Of a stretch of DNA of 11,307 nucleotides, positions 1 through 4,084 are shown one piece after another. The notes below the pieces were generated by a model. The model saw only the letters and a program-made list of their open reading frames with translations. It was not told where the DNA came from and ran no database searches. A program made the translations under genes and the position numbers. The stretch spans positions 1-11,307 of the forward strand of contig DEHC01000045.1 in the NCBI GenBank assembly GCA_002351705.1, read 5' to 3'. The DNA comes from Gammaproteobacteria bacterium UBA2810 (GTDB taxonomy: Bacteria > Pseudomonadota > Gammaproteobacteria > Enterobacterales > Succinivibrionaceae). How positions within the stretch are numbered: position 1 is the first letter of the stretch; each line of letters opens with the position of its first letter.

Positions 1-431
1 AGGCTGCTCTCAAAGAGCCTCAGGGTAAGCTTCTGCCCGTCCGGCATCAGGAGCACCGCGGAGTCACCGGAGACGCTCTCGAGCTTTATGTCGCCTGCCA
101 TGGAGCCCTCCCTCACGAAGTGCCCGCTGATGACAGCGCCACGCACGGGAGAGGTCATCACCGCGGAGAGTACCGGGCCCTGCCCGGCGTCATCCTGCAG
201 CGCCGCCATTTTTGCGGCGGTGCCGTCCTTCTCCCTTGCCTCCGCCTCGAGCGCCTTCCTCATGAGGGGAAGGGGCTTCGTCGGATCCGGGAGGGCCGCC
301 CTGGCGCGCGCCGCGCCCAGCACCGTACTCTCCGCTGCACCCGGAGCTGCGGGCTCCGCCCCCTCTGCCAGCGCATATGAGGGGAAAGCGGCAAGCGCCG
401 CGGCGGTGAGCATAGCGGGGATCTTTCTCAT
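1..431 (-). CDS. mshK: MSHA pilus biogenesis protein MshK-like (PilP-like), 3' end cut by window edge
   Basis: The frame opens with ATG at 431, one base after the mshJ stop, and is still open at position 1, so 143 codons of the N-terminal part are visible. Residues 1-22 look like a Sec signal peptide (basic MRK, Ala/Leu core, ALA before EG), so the product should be periplasmic. Residues 49-54 read DPTKPL, the short proline motif that MshK/PilP-type proteins carry. From about residue 86 the pattern of an AVISG stretch, a GD-like turn and a hydrophobic/DG beta pattern (LLMPDGQKLTLRLF) matches the small beta domain that contacts the secretin. No Shine-Dalgarno sits at the right distance, so translation probably depends on coupling to mshJ. 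Operon position after mshJ agrees with the MSHA order I-J-K-L. The assignment rests on position plus weak motifs, because the family is short and divergent. Confidence 0.75.
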   Translation of the reverse strand, partial: MRKIPAMLTAAALAAFPSYALAEGAEPAAPGAAESTVLGAARARAALPDPTKPLPLMRKALEAEAREKDGTAAKMAALQDDAGQGPVLSAVMTSPVRGAVISGHFVREGSMAGDIKLESVSGDSAVLLMPDGQKLTLRLFESS

Positions 432-432
432 G

Positions 433-1080
433 TCAGGATACACTGATGAACTCCTCGCTGACGCTCAGCGTGTAGATTTCGAGCACCAGGGTGCTCTTCG
501 GGTATTCCTTCGGCTCGCCCTTCAGGCTGATGCCCTTCCAGTAGAACTTCTGCGGGAGGGTCTCGAGGGCTCCCGCGAAGCGCATGAGGTCGGTGTAGCC
601 GCCGCTTATCTCCATATGGAGCACGTGGCGGAACACCCCGCCGCCGTCAGGCGTCATGGCGAGGTTCTCCGGAGGGAGGTTCCGGAGGTCCTTCACTGCT
701 ATCCCGTCCATCCCCGACATGATGTTCTGCAGCATGTCAGCCATCTCCGTGGGCGGCACGAGGCCGGTGAGGGTCTTCTTGATCTCCTCGTTCTGTGCCT
801 TGAGCTTCTTCTCGAGCTCCGCAATCTCGGCCTTCATCTGATCATTGACGCTGATGCCGGCGCCCGAGGCGAGCTCGTCGGACTTCTGCGAGAGCTCCTC
901 GATTTTCGCGCTTGCATCGGCAGCGCTCTTCACCGCCTCGCGGTACTTCTGCATCGCAGGATCAAAGCCATAGGACCACATCGGGAATATCGCGAGCACC
1001 GCGGCGCAGACCATGAGGAGGATCTTCTCCTGCTCCTTGAGCTTCGAGAACTTCTCGGAAAGCTCCTCAAGCTTCTTCAT
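433..1080 (-). CDS. mshJ: MSHA pilus biogenesis protein MshJ (PilO-like)
   Basis: A 215-residue bitopic inner-membrane protein of the pilus alignment complex, expected to pair with the PilN-like partner encoded just upstream. It has a short charged cytoplasmic N-terminus, one membrane segment at about residues 19-37, a coiled-coil region at about 45-105 rich in Glu/Lys/Leu heptads, and a C-terminal ferredoxin-like domain. Family-typical segments are LVPPTEMADML at about 107-117, ALETLPQKFYW at about 171-181, and YPKSTLVLEIYTLSVSEEFI at about 193-212; as I recall the family, these are the best conserved parts of MshJ. The ATG at 1080 overlaps the previous stop (ATGA) and has GGGGAGG about 7 nt upstream, inside the end of the preceding gene. 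The length is normal for the family. Confidence 0.9.
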   Translation of the reverse strand: MKKLEELSEKFSKLKEQEKILLMVCAAVLAIFPMWSYGFDPAMQKYREAVKSAADASAKIEELSQKSDELASGAGISVNDQMKAEIAELEKKLKAQNEEIKKTLTGLVPPTEMADMLQNIMSGMDGIAVKDLRNLPPENLAMTPDGGGVFRHVLHMEISGGYTDLMRFAGALETLPQKFYWKGISLKGEPKEYPKSTLVLEIYTLSVSEEFISVS

Positions 1081-1787
1081 TCCTGTGCCTCCCCGCTCTC
1101 TCCGGAGCCTTCGCCGCCCTCAGCGCTGCCGCTGTCAGCCTTGTGCTCCTCCTCGAACTTCTTCCTTGCCTCTTCCCTCGCGGCGTCGGCAGCCGCCTGG
1201 TCAAAGCCGGTGAAGGCGAACTCGCTTGTCCCGGGGTATGCGGCGCTCGCGGTGACGCTCACGCCGGAGAACTTCCGCCCGCGGAACGACTCTGAATTTC
1301 TGAGCCTGCCGGCGAACTCCGCTGCGTCAGAGGCCTTCTCCGCGACGCCGCCGAGCGAGAGCATGCCGCCCTCAACCGAGACGTTACCGATATAGACCTT
1401 CCCGTCAGCGACCCTCGCAAGGTCAAGGAGGAGGTCCGAGAAATCCTGCCCGCTGTCGCTCTTAAGGGAGGAGATGACCCCGGAGAGCTTCTCCGCGGCC
1501 TCCTCATCGAGGCGGAGCTTCCGGAGCTTCCTCTCAAGCTCCGGATCCGCGGTCTCGTTCGAGGCGAGAGCCTCAAGCTGCGCTACGTCGTCCTCAAGCT
1601 TCGAGGCGGCCTGCTCCTGCGTCTCCGCGGCGGCGGAGGCCTTCTTCTGCATCATGACCATCACCGCGGTCGCGAGCGACATGATGACAAAGAGCGCGCC
1701 GAAGAGAATGAGCATGTTCTTAAAGGTGAGCGGCTCGAACTTTACGCGCTTCTTTTCCCTGCGGTAGAAATTTACGGTAGTCTTCAT
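1077..1787 (-). CDS. PilN-like MSHA biogenesis protein (MshI2-type)
   Basis: A 236-residue protein with PilN architecture. The short N-terminus contains VNFYRREKKR; the NFY motif is the part of PilN that binds the PilM/MshI groove. A single membrane segment spans about residues 24-46, a coiled coil about 50-105, and a periplasmic ferredoxin-like domain about 112-190 (LLLDLARVADGKVYIGNVSV, then GGMLSLGGVAE and the F-x-G-x-x-F-like end SFRGRKFSGVSV). It should tether mshI in the cytoplasm and dimerise with MshJ in the periplasm. Start ATG at 1787 overlaps the mshI stop as ATGA and has AAGGAG 8 nt upstream. The last 40 residues (about 197-236) form an Ala/Glu/Lys then Gly/Ser/Glu-rich tail beyond the usual end of the domain. 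In MSHA clusters this slot is often annotated mshI2 or just PilN-domain protein, so no symbol is given. Confidence 0.82.
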   Translation of the reverse strand: MKTTVNFYRREKKRVKFEPLTFKNMLILFGALFVIMSLATAVMVMMQKKASAAAETQEQAASKLEDDVAQLEALASNETADPELERKLRKLRLDEEAAEKLSGVISSLKSDSGQDFSDLLLDLARVADGKVYIGNVSVEGGMLSLGGVAEKASDAAEFAGRLRNSESFRGRKFSGVSVTASAAYPGTSEFAFTGFDQAAADAAREEARKKFEEEHKADSGSAEGGEGSGESGEAQE

Positions 1788-2947
1788 GCGGCCTGCTCCT
1801 TCCCGTTAAGGCAGGCGACAAGGGGCAGGTACTCGAAGGTGTTGCCCTTCACCATGTCGCGGAGATCGACGAACTCCACGCTGAAGAAGTTCTTGAGGTA
1901 GCCCATGATGCTGCCGAGCTCCTTGCTGTCTATGGCGAAGAACATCTTCCGGACAGGAGGGAGCTTGAGCTGCGCCGTAAGGTAGTCAAGGGAGCGCTGT
2001 ATTTCAAGCGAGAGCCCGTCAAGGAGGTCCGACTGCTGCGGGATATAGGGCTTCTCAGGCTCCGCGGGAGCGGGAGGCTCGGCGGCTGCCGGCACACTGC
2101 CGCCCGCCGGCGCGCCCTTAGCGCCGTTTCCCGCCTCAAGGCCCCTGAGCTCTCCCGCGAGGCTCCCGATGTCGATTACCCCGGGAGTCTTCGGCATGGA
2201 TGGAGCTGGCTCCGGGCGCTGCGCGGGGCGGAACGTGGTCTTCGTGAGGTTCATGTAGCCGCGCACCGTGCGGGTGAAGACATTGATGCCCTTCTGGTAT
2301 ACGGAGAGCGTGAGATCATGCCCGCCCGGCTGGAAAAGGATGACCTGCACCGTCTGGTCCGTCCCGAAGAGGTCGGCCATCGCGAGCTGCTCAACGGTTA
2401 TGACCTGGAGCTTCGTCATTGAGGCAAGCGTCCCCGAGATGCCGTCGATGTCCTTCTTCGTGGTGCTGAACACCTGGATGCGGTCCGGGGTCGAGGCGAT
2501 CTTGAGGCAGTCCACATAGTCGAAGAGCTGCTCGGCGGGGTTCTGGGTGATGAAGTCCTTAACTGCGAAGGGAAGCGCGTTCATGATCTCGGTGTCCGGG
2601 ACCTTGGGCTTCTCGATCTGCACGGCGCGGTAGACAGGCGGGAAGAGCACGGCCGCGGTCTTCACCGAGGACTTCACCTGGTGGGCCTCGATGAGAGCCC
2701 TGGTCTTCTCCGGCCACTGCGCCGGGTTGCCGCAGTCCACGATCTCGCCCTCGATGCCCTTCTCGCCGCTCTTCACGAAATAGATGTGGCTCCCGGAGTA
2801 GCCGAACACCGCGCCGTAGGCGCTTTTCGGTGCAGCGAGCGCGGCCTGGCCGCCGCCCTTCTCCGGGGCCTTGCCGGAGCCGCTCTTCCGGCTGACAAGA
2901 GCCCTGAGCTTCCCTGCGGCACTGGTGAGAAAAGACGGCATTTTCAT
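1784..2947 (-). CDS. mshI: MSHA biogenesis protein MshI (PilM-like, actin-fold)
   Basis: First gene of the visible pilus operon, 387 residues. As a PilM-type cytoplasmic protein it should bind the NFY tail of the PilN-like product encoded next and connect the assembly ATPase to the membrane complex. Recognisable MshI segments are LFPPVYRAVQIEKPKVPDTE (about 101-120), the following LPFAVKDFI, the QLFDYVD strand (about 140-146), and the C-terminal LSLEIQRSLDYLTAQLKLPP at about 312-331. I see no clear P-loop or phosphate-binding signature, as expected for MshI compared with canonical PilM. Residues about 238-300 are an Ala/Pro/Gly/Glu-rich low-complexity stretch between the two halves. Residues 1-43 are a basic, Ser/Gly-rich leader, not a signal peptide. 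The start has no strong Shine-Dalgarno (only GGGG about 9 nt upstream); the in-frame ATG two codons later is possible. The stop overlaps the next ATG by 4 nt. Confidence 0.85.
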   Translation of the reverse strand: MKMPSFLTSAAGKLRALVSRKSGSGKAPEKGGGQAALAAPKSAYGAVFGYSGSHIYFVKSGEKGIEGEIVDCGNPAQWPEKTRALIEAHQVKSSVKTAAVLFPPVYRAVQIEKPKVPDTEIMNALPFAVKDFITQNPAEQLFDYVDCLKIASTPDRIQVFSTTKKDIDGISGTLASMTKLQVITVEQLAMADLFGTDQTVQVILFQPGGHDLTLSVYQKGINVFTRTVRGYMNLTKTTFRPAQRPEPAPSMPKTPGVIDIGSLAGELRGLEAGNGAKGAPAGGSVPAAAEPPAPAEPEKPYIPQQSDLLDGLSLEIQRSLDYLTAQLKLPPVRKMFFAIDSKELGSIMGYLKNFFSVEFVDLRDMVKGNTFEYLPLVACLNGKEQAA

Positions 2948-2982
2948 GGAAAAAGAACCCCGGCATTATCGATAACCGTTCA

Positions 2983-2991
2983 ATTTTAGCA
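2983..2991 (-). promoter_or_regulatory. Candidate extended -10 promoter for the mshI operon
   Basis: On the minus strand TGC-TAAAAT (TGn plus a 5/6 match to TATAAT) lies 36-44 nt before the mshI ATG. No convincing -35 element is present 16-18 nt upstream, which an extended -10 can tolerate. A promoter is required hereabouts because a hairpin terminator behind ssb (3048-3073) separates the pilus genes from ssb. Transcription would begin near 2976 and give a leader of about 30 nt. Confidence 0.4.
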
Positions 2992-3047
2992 CACTGCTAT
3001 ATGCATACGGAATACGGAGGGGAGCCCGGGACTGTGCCGGATAACGC

Positions 3048-3073
3048 AAAAGGCAGGAAAAATCCTGCCTTTT
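3048..3073 (-). terminator. Rho-independent terminator downstream of ssb
   Basis: A perfect inverted repeat, AAAAGGCAGGA / TCCTGCCTTTT, with an AAAA loop: 11 paired bases including the flanking A/T runs. It begins 45 nt past the ssb stop. Read on the minus strand it is a G/C-rich stem followed by TTTT. Because the A and T runs flank both sides it could act in both directions, but there is no plus-strand gene that needs it. Confidence 0.85.
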
Positions 3074-3117
3074 ATCAATATAATCCGCTGAACCACTGCC
3101 TTCAGCGGCAGAGTGCT

Positions 3118-3891
3118 CTAGAACGGGACGTCCTCGTTGTCGATGTTGTCCAGATCGTCCATCGGCGGCTCCTTCGGCATGGGCTCGCTGACCTTCTGGG
3201 CCTGCGGCTTTGCGGCTGCCGAGGGAGCGGGGCCTGCCATCGGAGCGGGCTCGGGAGCTGACTTCGGGGCGCCGCCTGCGGGAGCGCTGTACGGGGAGTA
3301 GCCGCCCTGCGGGCGCCCGTAGCCTGACTGACCGGAGCCCTGGCCGTAGCCGCCCTGCTGCCCGCCGTAGCTCCTGCTCCCGTACTGCGAGGAGCCGTAG
3401 CTCCTCTGCTGCGAGCCGTAGGATCTCTGCTGCGGGCGCTGCTGGGGCTGGCCGTAGCCGCCCTGCTGCGGCGCGCCGCCGAAGTCATCGCCGCCGCCCT
3501 GCTGCGAGTAGTCATCGCCCGATGAGGCGCCGCTGAACTCGCCGCCGCCCTGCTGCCTGATGGAGGAGAGCATCTGCATCTCGGTGCCGATGATCTCGGT
3601 GGTGTAATGGGTGACATTCTGCTGGTCAACCCACTTCCTTGTGGAGAGGCGCCCCTCGACGTAGACGAGCGATCCCTTGTGGAGGAACTGGGCGACAACC
3701 TCGGCAAGGTGCTTGAAGAATACGCAGCGGTGCCACTCGGTCCTGGTCTGGACCTGGCCGTTCACGTCGCGCCAGCCCTCGGTCGTCGCGAGGGAGATGT
3801 TGCAGATGGGGGTGTCCTGGCTGGAGCGCCTCATGTCAGGCTCGGCGCCGAGATAGCCCACAAGAATTACTTTATTGATGCCGCGTGCCAT
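3118..3891 (-). CDS. ssb: Single-stranded DNA-binding protein SSB
   Basis: Encodes a 257-residue SSB that coats single-stranded DNA and recruits replication and repair partners. Residues 1-110 form the OB fold and are close to enterobacterial SSB: MARGINKVILVGYLG at the start, TEWHRCVFF at about 51-59, KGSLVYVEGRL at about 72-82, RKWVDQ at 85-90 and TTEI near 97. Residues about 113-243 are a Gly/Gln/Ser/Tyr-rich then Pro/Ala-rich linker, much longer than in E. coli (whole protein 178 residues). The C-terminal tip NIDNEDVPF is the acidic-PF peptide that binds partner proteins. The open frame extends 15 codons further upstream, but ATG at 3891 is chosen because it begins the family-conserved MARGINKV and has AAGGAG 7 nt upstream. 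It lies between two terminators with its own promoter, so it is probably monocistronic. The stop is TAG. Confidence 0.97.
   Translation of the reverse strand: MARGINKVILVGYLGAEPDMRRSSQDTPICNISLATTEGWRDVNGQVQTRTEWHRCVFFKHLAEVVAQFLHKGSLVYVEGRLSTRKWVDQQNVTHYTTEIIGTEMQMLSSIRQQGGGEFSGASSGDDYSQQGGGDDFGGAPQQGGYGQPQQRPQQRSYGSQQRSYGSSQYGSRSYGGQQGGYGQGSGQSGYGRPQGGYSPYSAPAGGAPKSAPEPAPMAGPAPSAAAKPQAQKVSEPMPKEPPMDDLDNIDNEDVPF
3392..3433. repeat. Two 21-bp imperfect tandem repeats in the ssb linker
   Basis: Two adjacent 21-bp units (3392-3412 and 3413-3433) differ only at a 3-base block (ctc versus gat). Each encodes an Arg-Ser-Tyr-Gly-Ser-Gln-Gln type heptad in the SSB linker. This looks like slippage-type expansion within the coding sequence; the unit is in frame, so copy changes would lengthen or shorten the linker without frameshift. 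Confidence 0.6.
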
Positions 3892-3926
3892 ATCTGTCTC
3901 CTTTTCAAAACCAATCTTAGCTGTTA

Positions 3927-3947
3927 CCGGCCGCACGCCTGCGCCGG
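3927..3947 (-). other. G/C-rich hairpin in the ssb leader
   Basis: CCGG and CGCA pair with TGCG and CCGG around a 4-nt loop with one bulged C, an 8-bp stem made mostly of G-C pairs. It sits 36-56 nt before the ssb start, inside the leader predicted from the promoter at 3975. It has no T run, so it is not a terminator. It may stabilise or fold the leader; no known riboswitch or leader class is recognised. Confidence 0.35.
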
Positions 3948-3955
3948 CACATATC

Positions 3956-3972
3956 CCTGAAAGACTTTCAGG
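3956..3972. promoter_or_regulatory. 17-nt palindrome over the predicted ssb transcription start
   Basis: CCTGAAAG-T-CTTTCAGG is perfectly symmetric around one central base and would cover about -4 to +13 of the predicted ssb transcript. This is a typical place for a repressor operator. It begins and ends with CTG/CAG as LexA boxes do, but the spacing (9 rather than 10 bases between) and core do not match the enterobacterial LexA consensus. As RNA it could instead fold into a short hairpin at the 5' end. The role is inferred from position only. Confidence 0.4.
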
Positions 3973-3974
3973 AG

Positions 3975-4003
3975 ATTATACAGACTTCCGCCGCCCGATT
4001 AAA
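3975..4003 (-). promoter_or_regulatory. Candidate sigma70 promoter for ssb
   Basis: Minus strand: a perfect TATAAT at 3975-3980 with TTTAAT (3 of 6 matches to TTGACA) 17 bases upstream at 3998-4003. Predicted start near 3968 gives a leader of about 77 nt before the ssb ATG. It lies between the polA terminator and ssb, where a promoter is needed. The weak -35 suggests activation or moderate strength. Confidence 0.5.
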
Positions 4004-4004
4004 C

Positions 4005-4016
4005 AGTAGTACTACT
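4005..4016. promoter_or_regulatory. 12-nt perfect palindrome upstream of the ssb -35
   Basis: AGTAGTACTACT is a perfect 12-nt palindrome lying about 37-48 bases before the predicted ssb start, directly behind the -35 hexamer. The position suits an activator or repressor site. No known regulator consensus is recognised. Confidence 0.35.
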
Positions 4017-4017
4017 C

Positions 4018-4042
4018 AAAAAACCGCATTTTGCGCTTTTTT
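4018..4042 (-). terminator. Rho-independent terminator downstream of polA
   Basis: Minus strand: six A, then CGCA-AAA-TGCG as the core hairpin, then a run of six T. It begins 43 nt past the polA stop. The A and T runs can extend the stem except for one G/G mismatch. The G/C part is short (4 bp) but the T run is good. Confidence 0.65.
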
Positions 4043-4084
4043 ATCAGGCTTCGGGCGGCATAGCGTGACAGCTGCAATACTGCG

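Larger units (their letters stand above)
3990..4059. repeat. 9-bp inverted repeat enclosing the polA terminator and a palindrome
   Basis: GCCGCCCGA at 3990-3998 is the exact reverse complement of TCGGGCGGC at 4051-4059. The 52 bases between hold the palindrome at 4005-4016 and the terminator hairpin at 4018-4042. Together these could fold as a branched structure in the polA 3' end. The inner arm overlaps the ssb promoter spacer. Confidence 0.55.

Noticed and set aside
88..1395. A 435-codon open frame on the plus strand opposite mshK, mshJ and the PilN-like gene
   Set aside because: It runs antisense to three genes with clear family motifs and overlapping starts. Its sequence is low-complexity Ala/Ser/Pro/Leu/His-rich without domain features; GC-rich codon use leaves few antisense stops.
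3892..3936. Fifteen extra N-terminal codons for SSB starting at 3936
   Set aside because: The conserved SSB N-terminus starts at the ATG at 3891, which has a good ribosome site; the extension is not homologous and lies over a leader hairpin.
3956..3972. LexA (SOS) box upstream of ssb
   Set aside because: It has CTG and CAG ends but 9 rather than 10 bases between them and an AAAG-T-CTTT core, so it is reported only as an unknown palindrome.
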